Assembly: GCA_028752905.1 (NCBI GenBank)
Contig: JAQNBH010000002.1
Coordinates: 36,424,075-36,488,074, forward strand
From: Cladorhizidae sp. MBARI D1340-BT2
Taxonomy: Eukaryota; Porifera; Demospongiae; Poecilosclerida; Cladorhizidae
Direction of reading: 5' to 3'
Length of the DNA stretch: 64,000 bases
Below are positions 14,501 through 26,500 of the stretch, piece after piece. The position numbers and the translations under genes are program-made. Every line of letters starts with the position of its first letter. Within the stretch, counting starts at the first letter, position 1. Below the pieces are notes generated by a model. That model made no database searches and was not told where the DNA came from. It saw nothing but the letters and a program-made list of their open reading frames with translations.

Positions 14501-17500
14501 GAGTGTCCCCATAGAGCTATTGTCCACCTACTTCAACCTGCCTCCACCCAGTGTGGTGTTGGTCAAGTGAGTGTCCCCATAGAACTATTGTCAACCTACT
14601 TCAACCTGCCTCAACCCAGTGTGATGTTGGTCCAGTGAGTGTCCCCATAGAGCTATTGTCAACTTACAGTACTTCAACCTGTGTGTGATGTTGGTCCAGT
14701 GTGTGTCCCCAAGTAGAGCTATTGTCAACCTACTTCAACCTGCCTCAACCCAGTGTGAGGTTGGTCCAGTGTGTGTCCCCATAGAGCTATTATCAACCTA
14801 CTTCAACCTGCCTCAACCCAGTGTGATGTTGGTCCAGTGTGTGTCCCCATAGAGCGATTGTCAACCTACTTCAACCTGCCTCAACCCAGTGTGATGTTGG
14901 TCCAGTGAATGTCCCCATAGACCTATTGTGAACCTACTTCAACATGCCTCAACCATGTGTGATGTTGGTCCAGTGTGTGTCCCCAAGTAGAGCTATTGTC
15001 AACCTACTTCAACCTGCCTCAACCCAGTGTGATGTTGGTCCAGTGAGGGTCCCCATAGAGCTATTGTCAACCTACTTCAACCTGCCTCAACCCAGTGTGA
15101 TGTTGGTCCAGTGAGTGTCCCCATAGAGCTATTGTCAACCTACTTCAACCTTCCTCAACCCAGTGTGATGTTGGTCCAGTGAGTGTCCCCATAGAGCTAT
15201 TGTCAACCTACTTCAACCTGCATCAACCCAGTGTGATGTTGGTCCAGTGAGTGTCCCCATAGAGCTATTGTCAACCTACTTCAACCTGCCTCAACCATGT
15301 GTGATGTTGGTCCAGTGTGTGTCCCCAAGTAGAGCTATCGTCAACCTACTTCAACCTGCCTCAACCCAGTGTGAGGTTGGTCCAGTGTATGTCTATTATC
15401 AACCTACTTCAACCTTCCTCAACCCAGTGTGATGTTGGTCCAGTGTGTGTCCCCATAGAGCTATTGTCAACCTACTTCAACCTGCCTCCACCCAGTGTGG
15501 TGTTGGTCCATTGAGTGTCCCCATACAGCTATTGTCAACCTACTTCAACCTGCCTCAACCATGTGTGATGTTGGTCCAGTGTGTGTCCCCATAGAGCTAT
15601 TATCAACCTACTTCAACCTGCCTCAACCCAGTGTGATGTTGGTCCAGTGAGTGTCACCATAGAGCTATTGTCAACCCAGTGTGATGTTGGTCTAGTGAAT
15701 ATCCCAATAGAGCTATTGTCCACCTACTTGAACATGCCTCAGCCCAGTGTGATGTTGGTCCAGTGTGTGTCCCCATAGAGCTATTGTCCACCTACTTCAA
15801 CCTGCCTCAACCCAGTGTGATGTTGGTCCAGTGTGTGTCCCATAGAGCTAGTGTCAACCTACTTCAACTTTCCTCCACCAAGTGTGGTGTTGGTCCAGTG
15901 AGTGTCCCCATAGAACTATTGTCAACCTACTTCAACCTGCCTCAACCCAGTGTGATGTTGGTCCAGTGAGTGTCCCCATAGAGCTATTGTCAACCTACTT
16001 CAACCTGCCTCAACCATGTGTGATGTTGGTCCAGTGAGTAGAGCTATTGTCAACCTACTTCAACCTGCCTCAACCATGTGTGATGTTGGTCCAGTGTGTG
16101 TCCCCATAGAGCTATTATCAACCTGCCTCAACCCAGTGTGATGTTGGTCCAGTGTGTGTCCCCATAGAGCTATTGTCAACCTACTTCAACCTGCCTCAAC
16201 CCAGTGTGGTGTTGGTCCAGTGTGTATCCCCATAGAGCTATTGTCAACTTACTTCAACCTGCCTCCACCCAGTGTGGTGTTGGTCCAGTGAGTGTCCCCA
16301 TAGAGCTATTGTCAACCTACTTCAACCTGCCTCCACCCAGTGTGATGTTGGTACAGTGTGTGTCCCCAGAGCTATTGTCAACCTACTTCAACCTGCCTCC
16401 ACCCAGTGTGATGTTGGTACAGTGTGTGTCCCCATAGAGCTATTGTCAACCTACTTCAACCTGCCTCCACCCAGTGTGATGTTGGTACAGTGTGTGTCCC
16501 CATAGAGCTATTGTCAACCTACTTCAACCTGCCTCAACCCAGTGTGATGTTGGTCCAGTGTGTGTCCCCATAGAGCTATTGTCAACCTACTTCAACCTGC
16601 CTCCATCCAGTGTGATGTTGGTACAGTGTGTGTCCCCATAGAGCTATTGTCAACCTACTTCAAACTGCCTCCACCCAGTGTGATGTTGGTACAGTGTGTG
16701 TCCCCATAGAGCTATTGTCAACCTACTTCAACCTGCCTCAACCCAGTGTGATGTTGGTCCAGTGTGTGTCACCATAGAGCTATTGTCAACCTACTTCAAC
16801 CTGCCTCAACCCAGTGTGATGTTGGTACAGTGTGTGTCCCCATAGAGCTATTGTCAACCTACTTCAACCTGCCTCCACCCAGTGTGATGTTGGTACAGTG
16901 TGTGTCCCCATAGAGCTATCGTCAACCTACTTCAACCTGCCTCAACCCAGTGTGATGTTGGTCCAGTGTGTGTCACCATAGAGCTATTGTCAACCTACTT
17001 CAACCTGCCTCAACCCAGTGTGATGTTGGTCCAGTGTGTGTCACCATAGAGCTATTGTCAACCTACTTCAACCTGCCTCCACCCAGTGTGGTGTTGGTCC
17101 AGTGAGTGTCCCCATAGCTATTGTCAACCTACTTCAACCTGCCTCAACCCAGTGTGATGTTGGTCCAGTGTGTGTCCCCATAGAGCTATTGTCCACCTAC
17201 TTCAACCTGCCTCAACCCAGTGTGATGTTGGTCCAGTGAGTGTCCCCATAGAGCTATTGTCCACCTACTTCAACCTGCCTCCACCCAGTGTGGTGTTGGT
17301 CCAGTGAGTGTCCCCATAGAGCTATTGTCAACCTACTTCAACCTGCCTCAACCCAGTGTGATGTTGGTCCAGTGTGTGTCCCCATAGAGCTATTGTCCAC
17401 CTACTTCAACCTGCCTCAACCCAGTGTTATGTTGGTCCAGTGAGTGTCCCCATAGAGCTATTGTCCACCTACTTCAACCTGCCTCCACCCAGTGTGGTGT

Positions 17501-20500
17501 TGGTCCAGTGAGTGTCCCCATAGAGCTATTGTCAACCTACTTCAACCTGCCTCAACCCAGTGTGATGTTGGTCCAGTGTGTGTCCCCATAGAGCTATTGT
17601 CCACCTACTTCAACCTGCCTCAACCCAGTGTGATGTTGGTCCAGTGAGTGTCCCCATAGAGCTATTGTCCACCTACTTCAACCTGCGTCAACCCAGTGCG
17701 ATGTTGGTCCAGTGTGTGTCCCCATAGAGCTATTGTCAACCTACTTCAACCTGCCTCCACCCAGTGTGATGTTGGTCCAGTGTGTGTCCCCATAGAGCTA
17801 TTGTCAACCTACTTCAACCCAGTGTGATGTTGGTCCAGTGTGTGTCCCCATAGAGCTATTGTCAACCTACTTCAACCTGCCTCCACCCAGTGCGATGTTG
17901 GTCCAGTGTGTGTCCCCATAGAGCTATTGTCAACCTACTTCAACCTGCCTCAACCCAGTGCGATGTTGGTCCAGTGTGTGTCCCCATAGAGCTATTGTCA
18001 ACCTACTTCAACCTGCCTCAACCCAGTGTGATGTTGGTCCAGTGTGTGTCCCCATAGAGCTATTCTCCACCTACTTCAACCTGCCTCAACCCAGTGTGAT
18101 GTTGGTCCAGTGAGTGTCCCCATAGAGCTATTGTCCACCTACTCCAACCTGCGTCAACCCAGTGCGATGTTGGTCCAGTGTGTGTCCCCATAGAGCTATT
18201 GTCAACCTACTTCAACCTGCCTCCACCCAGTGTGATGTTGGTCCAGTGTGTGTCCCCATAGAGCTATTGTCAACCTACTTCAACCCAGTGTGATGTTGGT
18301 CCAGTGTGTGTCCCCATAGAGCTGTTGTCAACCTACTTCAACCTGCCTCCACCCAGTGCGATGTTGGTCCAGTGTGTGTCCCCATAGAGCTATTGTCAAC
18401 CTACGTCAACCTGCCTCAACCCAGTGCGATGTTGGTCCAGTGTGTGTCCCCATAGAGCTATTGTCAACCTACTTCAACCTGCCTCAACCCAGTGTGATGT
18501 TGGTCCAGTGTGTGTCCCCATAGAGCTATTGTCCACCTACTTCAACCTGCCTCAACCCAGTGTGATGTTGGTCCAGTGAGTGTCCCCATAGAGCTATTGT
18601 CCACCTACTTCAACCTGCGTCTTGGAACCCAGTGCGATGTTGGTCCAGTGTGTGTCCCCATAGAGCTATTGTCAACCTACTTCAACCTGCCTCCACCCAG
18701 TGTGATGTTGGTCCAGTGTGTGTCCCCATAGAGCTATTGTCAACCTACTTCAACCCAGTGTGATGTTGGTCCAGTGTGTGTCCCCATAGAGCTATTGTCA
18801 ACCTACTTCAACCTGCCTCCACCCAGTGCGATGTTGGTCCAGTGTGTGTCCCCATAGAGCTATTGTCAACCTACTTCAACCTGCCTCAACCCAGTGTGAT
18901 GTTGGTCCAGTGAGTGTCCCCATAGAGCTATTGTCCACCTACTTCAACCTGCGTCAACCCATTGCGATGTTGGTCCAGTGTGTGTCCCCATAGAGCTATT
19001 GTCAACCTACTTCAACCTGCCTCCACCCAGTGTGATGTTGGTCCAGTGTGTGTCCCCATAGAGCTATTGTCAACCTACTTCAACCCAGTGTGATGTTGGT
19101 CCAGTGTGTGTCCCCATAGAGCTGTTGTCAACCTACTTCAACCTGCCTCCACCCAGTGCGATGTTGGTCCAGTGTGTGTCCCCATAGAGCTATTGTCAAC
19201 CTACGTCAACCTGCCTCAACCCAGTGCGATGTTGGTCCAGTGTGTGTCCCCATAGAGCTATTGTCAACCTACTTCAACCTGCCTCAACCCAGTGTGATGT
19301 TGGTCCAGTGTGTGTCCCCATAGAGCTATTGTCCACCTACTTCAACCTGCCTCAACCCAGTGTGATGTTGGTCCAGTGAGTGTCCCCATAGAGCTATTGT
19401 CCACCTACTTCAACCTGCGTCTTGAAACCCAGTGCGATGTTGGTCCAGTGTGTGTCCCCATAGAGCTATTGTCAACCTACTTCAACCTGCCTCCACCCAG
19501 TGTGATGTTGGTCCAGTGTGTGTCCCCATAGAGCTATTGTCAACCTACTTCAACCCAGTGTGATGTTGGTCCAGTGTGTGTCCCCATAGAGCTATTGTCA
19601 ACCTACTTCAACCTGCCTCAACCCAGTGCGATGTTGGTCCAGTGTGTGTCCCCATAGAGCTATTGTCCACGTACTTCAACCTGCCTCAACCCAGTGCGAT
19701 GTTGGTCCAGTGAGTGTCCTATTGTTTCATATGTAATATTTTGCATAAAAACTGTCAGATGATATAATAACTTAATCATGTATTTAGGTTGAAACATTTG
19801 CACTAACAAAAAGCTAGAGTCCTTGATTAAAGTGTTACCATGGTTACCGAACATGCACACGCAATGATGGATTGATAAAAAGAACTCACAGTATATGCGG
19901 AGATGTGGGATTTCATTATTTCTGAGGGAAACAAAAGTTTTATTAATACATATCCCCTGCCCCCTCCCTCCCTCCCCTCCAGCCCCCCCCCCCCCCCCCC
20001 CCCCCCGTCCCAATGTTGTAGCCAGATTTTGGAACTGAAGATCTACTATATATATATAATATATATATTATATATATATATATAATAATAATATATATTA
20101 TATATAATAATAATATATGTGATTCACCACTTGCACTGCTAGAAGTTCCAAAGGTCTATAATTAGTGTTGCAAGAATAAGTTTAAATGGCCGAGTTGAAA
20201 TGTGCATGTAGTCATTGAAGTGGGTGTGGCTATGTATTTGTGTGCAGCATGGGAGAAGTTCAGACCAATTCTAGCCTAGACTGCTCTGGCTACGATGTGA
20301 GAGAAGATTCTTATTATATAACCTGCTAAATATCTCTCTTAATAAAACTTACATAGTTATTATTCTAATAATTATTATTACATTATTATAATTATACATT
20401 ATTATAATTATTAATATTATAATAATGTAAATAATGTAAATATTATTATTACTGCTCCATCGTAATCATCGTAATTATTATAATAATAATCATTATTACC

Positions 20501-23500
20501 ATTACTATAATAATTATTATTAATATTACTATAATAATATAATAATGTAAATATTATTATTACTGCACCATCATTATTACTGCACCATCGTAATTATTAA
20601 TCATCATTATTACTACATTATAATTATTAATAATTATTATTAATAATACTATAGTGATTATTATTAATATTACTATAATAATTATTATTAATATTACTAT
20701 ATTAATCTTACTATAATAATAATTATAAGTATTAATATTACTATATATTACTATATACACTATTATTATTATAATAACTATTACTACACTATTACAAATA
20801 TTAATACGTAATAATAATTATTATTGTTGTTGTTATATATACTGTAAGTAACACTGCAACATGATTGATGCCTTATTAATATTTAGTATTGTTGCTGTTA
20901 TTTATTATGTTTGATATTATCACTGTTATATTTATCATTTATTACTATCATCGTTTCGTTGACATTATTATTAATTATTATTAATAATAGTATTATCATA
21001 TGCACTATTAAATAAATACTAACTATTAACATCATAAGAACTGGAGTGAGATATAACCTTTTTTTAAATGATACACTACCCATGCAGACCACAACCAGTT
21101 AATAACATTTTACCATTCTAAAATCACAATATTGTTTTGCCTTCATCTCCTTATAATTGGCGAGCGAAGCAACCCCCCACAGGGGAGTTGGACGGAAAAC
21201 TGGAATTGCTGTGCATGGGTACGTTGGGTATGTTAGATTCGCCTGTAAAAAATACGAACGGGTCTCGTGCCTTAAAAATAACACTAGCTTACGTAAACCG
21301 GGAATGGTCGTCATGTGAAGAGAATGATCGAGACAACGCAAGGCGCAGAATGGAAGCTAGACTGGCGCGTCTGCGCTAAGCAAGTGAGAGCGGGTTGTAC
21401 GGACAATGAGCTGAACAAGCCATCCTGAAACAGGATAAACGGCAAATAAATAACCTAATAACTCCCCTCCCCCCAAGTCCTCCAAAATCACTACCCCCTT
21501 AGGCCTCAATACAATTTGTTTGCTTGCTACATATATAGGCAGGTGAGAAGGGGCTGCATGGCTGATAGGAATGGATGATGGGCATAGTTAATCCATTCAT
21601 GAACGTGCTCTAGTGCTCCCCTCAATGCCTGGCATTCCTTTCAAGTGCTGTTGCATATGGTAAAGGGTCATCTAACTGGTTGTGTTACTTAGCACCCTAA
21701 AACCCAGCATTAACTGTGAATAGGTGCTTACCAAGTACAATCCATATACTACTAAAATTAAAATTAACCATGCAGGGCTTCATTTAGGGTGTGGCGAGGT
21801 GGGGCGAGTGCCCCACCTGAGCGCAATCTCGCCCCACCTGAGAAGTTCACTAGTCATGTAAAATAATGATTAGTGAGCTTCCGATTTTTTTTAAGTGTAG
21901 AGAGAAATCAATGTGTAAGTAATAATAATATGAGTATAAAATATAGATAAATCAATGTGTAAGTAAGTAATAATAATACGTAATATGCAAGTTCATGTTA
22001 CTATTCTTCTGTTTTTTCTTGCCCAAACTTCGACTATTTTGTCAAGATTACCATCTGTTAGTTGGTCCAGTGACTCAATAGCGATTTTCATCAGATGTGA
22101 CAAGCCAGTGTCGTTCAAACTGCTGCGTAGCCTTACTTAATAAGCTTCATCTGAGAGAAGCTCCTCTCTACCGAGGCAGTAGCCACTGGGATGGACAAAC
22201 TGATCTTTGCAATAGTGTGCAGGTTTGGAAACATGTTTGCCAACATGTCGTTTGAAACCAAATCTTCAAGCTGTGATTTCATATTATCTTTGGGTTGTTT
22301 CGCATTAGTCGTCGATATTTATCCACTCAGTGTGGATCTCAGAGGAGATAAGTGCTTTCTTAACGGTTGGGTTACCAAGTAATGTCTGGCAAGGTTTGTC
22401 TGTCCTATAGTGAGAGAGAAGTGTTCCAATGGAGGTTTTGCCATACTGAGGAAGATCAGGAGAATCAAAACTAGGCATTTTCTTTGGATCAAAGATGCTC
22501 ATTGCTGACACAACATCACTAGACGAGGCAAATCGAGAGGAAATGTTGTCTTTCAAATGTGCGATGAATGGCTTAGCTACATTCGCCTGGAAGGTGGTGA
22601 TGTCTTCAAGAGAAACTTCGATGTCAGCTGTTTTTTCTAGATTTTCAGCTTCATCTAACAACTTGAGTACCTAATTTGCAGCTGGTAAAACTGTGTCATC
22701 AAGTGCATCAAGGGTGGAATCGACTAAACTAGGTATGCTGGACAAGTCGAGATGCTCAGTTTGAAGTATTTTGCGTAGTCAAGCATGTAAATAGCTGTGA
22801 CTGTGGAGACCTTGCTGAGAGCTTTGCTAAGTCCGAGTGCTTCTGGCTCATGTGTATTCTCATGGATGTTGTTGAGAGCCATTACGATGGCACCATAGCT
22901 TGCCATCAGCTTTTACACATCGCTCATGTGCCAGTCAGCGTGTATCGGATGGTTTAGCAATTTTCAACTCTGGTAAGTCGAGCACACTTTGGACCGCCTT
23001 GAGAGATTCTGCTCTCTTTGGGGAGTAGTGGAAGTATTTCCAAAGAGCCATCAGGGTCACATACACATGTTTGATTCCTTTAGTAGAGTTTGCAGCCTGA
23101 ACACAAGCTAGCTGTAGCAAGTGGCAGTGCACAAACAAAGCATAGGGTGTAAGCTTCTTCATTCAAGTTTGGACTCCAGTTTTTTCCCCCTGAAAATGTA
23201 CTCCCTCCATCAAAGCCCATCCCGACAATTCTGTTGATCTTCTCCTTCAAACACTCAATGAGAGCAGAGAAAATACTCTCTGCATTTGCTTGACATAAAT
23301 GAACAATCTCAAAGAAATGCTCCTCAGGTATACCCTTTTCCTCCCAGCGACAAAATACTGACATCTCTTCCACTGTAGTGAAATCTGTACACTCATCTGC
23401 CATTACGCTGTAATGAGAGGGGCATTTCAGAATGAACTCTTCAACCCATGTTCCTAAAGCTTGGACAAATTCAACTACGGCTACGTGAGATGTGCACATT

Positions 23501-26500
23501 GCATTCCTCCCTGTCTTCTCCATGAAGTACTTCAAATCTTCACCACCACAAGATACAACCAACTTGGTAGTATGAGCAATGTGTTGGCCGGCAAGGAAGT
23601 GAGTACAACGTATGAAAGATTTGATAGCAGCCCTATTCCTCATTCTCTCGTGTTCCCACTTTTTGAAGTTGTTGAACGATGGATCCTCCAAGTTGGGTAG
23701 CCAAAACTGCTATGATATGACCATCACTCTTAGCATGAGCTTTCATCCGGGCAGCAGAATTTTTCCAGTTAGTGAATGGCTTTGTTGTCCAAATGCCACC
23801 TGCTTGTGAACTGACCTCCCAGAAACTTTGCAGATTTTGCAAAATGCACCTTCAGCATCTGCGTCATATTGTAGCCAAGGATAATCTTCTTCCCAAGTCT
23901 TGCGGTATTTTCTAGTACTTGAGTATGGCATAGAACTGGTATGTTTCTTGGCAGTGTTGGTGAACTAGTAGATGTCTTGCTTGGAATAACCTCTATTTCC
24001 TCTTCAGACTCAGCTTCACTACTACTTATGTTACTAGTACTAGCAGCTGCATTACTAGAGCTCCCCCAAAAAGATCGAATATCCATTATAAACTTAATGC
24101 TCAATGCATGATTGAGAGCCTCACTATTAGGAGTGTGCTCTTTTTTAAATATAATATCTAAAAATAGCACACCCCTTTAAGTGCTACTGGCAGCAATTGT
24201 GGATCGCAATTTAAAGTGCTGACAGATGACCACAATTGCTGTCAGTAGCAGTTTTTATCAATCGAGTATATTGCTGTAGAGGCACTTGAGATTAGTTAGT
24301 CAGCACTTCCTGTGATGTAGGTGCTAAATGTGATATTCTAAAATAACTTTCTAACAAAATACCCTTTGTGACCAGTATTCATTTATGGTTTTAAAAGTGA
24401 CTGAAAATGCACCAGAAGCGACCTCGTACAATACGATGATAAAACATTTCTGGGGGGGGTGCACCCAGAACCCCCTTCAGGGTGTGCTTACACACACGTG
24501 CAGGGGCTTCGCCCCACCACTTCTTTATATTAATTACATTTGCCACACCTGAGAACAATTCCTAAATGAAGGCCTGCCATGTAACTGCACTGACGTATGG
24601 AGGAAACTAGTCTCACGAGATAGATTACGCTAATTGACATGCACACAATACATTCTTCTTTCGGGAGAGAAGGGGTTAAAAACACTAGATTCATCCTTTC
24701 TTTGGGCAATTTGTGCAGACAATAAAATTCCCGACATTGTTGACTTGTGAGATAATGGTTCGTAATGTTGACGATACTTACCCAGTGAGTAATCTCTACT
24801 GCATATCTTGCACTTCATGGTAAGGTTGGCCTGGCCTCGGCTTCCTTTCAGAGGAACAACATCCTATGGTCATGTCACATGGTGTCACATGATCATTACA
24901 TCACATGATGATATGACTTAAGCAAATGTTTTTAAACTGAGCACTAATAGAAATAACAACAATAGAAATAACAAAAGCAAGAATAGAAATAACAACAACA
25001 ATAGAAATAACAATAATAGAATAACGAAAACAACAATAATATAACCAATAGAAATAATAACAACAATAGAAGTAACGACAAGAGAAACAATAGAAACAAT
25101 AGAAACAATAACAACAATAATAATAGAAATAACAAAAGTAGAAATAACAACAGAAATAATAACAACAATAACAGAAACAACAATAGAAATAATAATAACT
25201 ACAATAATAGAAATAACAATAATAGAATAACGAAAACAACAATAATATAAACAATAACAACAATAGAAGTATAGAAATAAAAACAATAGAAACAAAAACA
25301 ACAATAGAAAATAGAAATAACAATAGAAATAGTAACAACAATAATAGAAAAATAGAAAATACAACAACAATAGAAATAAAAACAATAGAAACAATAAATA
25401 GAAACAATAACAACAATAATAATAGAAATAACAACAATAGAAATAACAATAATAGAATAACAAAAACAACGATAATAGAGACAATAGAAATAATAACAAC
25501 AATAGAAGTAACAACAAAAACAATAGAAACAATAAATAGAAACAATAACAACAATAATAATAGAAATAACAAAAATAGAAATAATAACAGAAATAATAAC
25601 AGAAACAACATAATAACTACAATAATATAAATAACAATAGAAATAGTAACAACAATAATAGAAACAATAGAAATAGAAATAATAACAATAGAAATAATAA
25701 CAACAATAGAAAGAACAGCAGCAACAACAATAATAGGCTAGGAATGGGTCAAGGACCCATGCATGTAAAGTTGGTGGTAGTCCACGTTGCTAGAAACCAC
25801 CATCGCCTAAAATGACAATTGGGCCATTTTGTTCAGGGGTACGCGTGCAAGTACGTCTTTGGCGTTGGCAATGATGGCTCGGCTCACAAATTAAATTGTT
25901 GTGAGTGGCCGATGGTTGTTAAGCTGTTTATTAGGCTGATTGTTAAGCTGATTGTTTAGCTAGTTTCTAAGCTGGTTGTTAAGCTGGTTGTTAAGTTGGT
26001 TGTTAAGTTGGTTGCTAAGCTGGTTGCTAAGCTGGTTGTTAAGTTGGTTGCTAAGCTGGTTGCTATGCTGGTTGTTAAGCTGATTGTTAAGCTGGTTGTT
26101 AAGCTGATTGATAAGCTGGTTGTTAAGTAAGCTGGTTGTTAAGCTGGTTGTTAAGCTGATTGCTAAGCTAGTTGCTATGCTGGTTGTTAACCTGGTTGTT
26201 AAGCTGATTGCTAAGCTAGATGCTAAGCTGGTTGTTAAGCTGGGTGTTAAGCTGATTGCTAAGCTGGGTGTTAAGCTAGTTGCTAAGCTGGCTGTTAAGA
26301 TAGTTGCTAAGCTGGTTATTAAGCTGGTTGCTAAGCTGGTTGTTAAGCTGGTTGTTAAGCTGGTTGTTAAGCTGGTTGTTAAGCTCGGTGCTAAGCTGGT
26401 TGTTAACCTGGTTGTTAAGCTGATTGCTAAGCTAGATGCTAAGCTAGTTGTTAAGCTGGGTGTTAGAACTGTGACATAGGTGCTCAATATTGGAATTGGA

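Larger units (their letters stand above)
6266..19716. repeat. 68-bp satellite with higher-order structure (about 12.1 kb plus one transposon)
   Basis: Monomers of 68 bases recognised by CAGTGTGATGTTGGTCCAGT, GTCCCCATAGAGCTATTGTC and AACCTACTTCAACCTGCCTC. Variants carry GGTACAGT, CACCATAG, CCAAGTAGAGC or shortened units. The order of variants repeats in blocks of about 3.2-3.35 kb, and near the right end in blocks of 800 bp. Short open frames run through it only because the unit has few stops; I do not regard them as genes. The array is interrupted by a hAT element at 6580-7907 and lies within one intron of CZIB. Confidence 0.97.

Noticed and set aside
7997..19531. Many 60-98 codon frames with CVSP...LLSTYFNLPQP repeats
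   Set aside because: They are readings of the 68-bp satellite in shifting frames and include stop codons at monomer variants.
21733..21752. 20-nt splice-bordered segment as the missing CZIB exon
   Set aside because: Phase was right but the residues (VVYGLYL) did not fit; the segment at 19890-19921 matches both phase and sequence.
24630..24818. Stand-alone zinc-finger gene (MKCKICSRDYSLGKYRQHYE)
   Set aside because: The first part is the CZIB second-CxxC exon and the rest is intron read through the GTAAGT donor.
24901..25611. 236-codon Leu/Phe/Ile/Tyr frame resembling membrane helices
   Set aside because: Encoded by AACAATAGAAATA simple sequence; hydrophobicity follows from T-rich codons.
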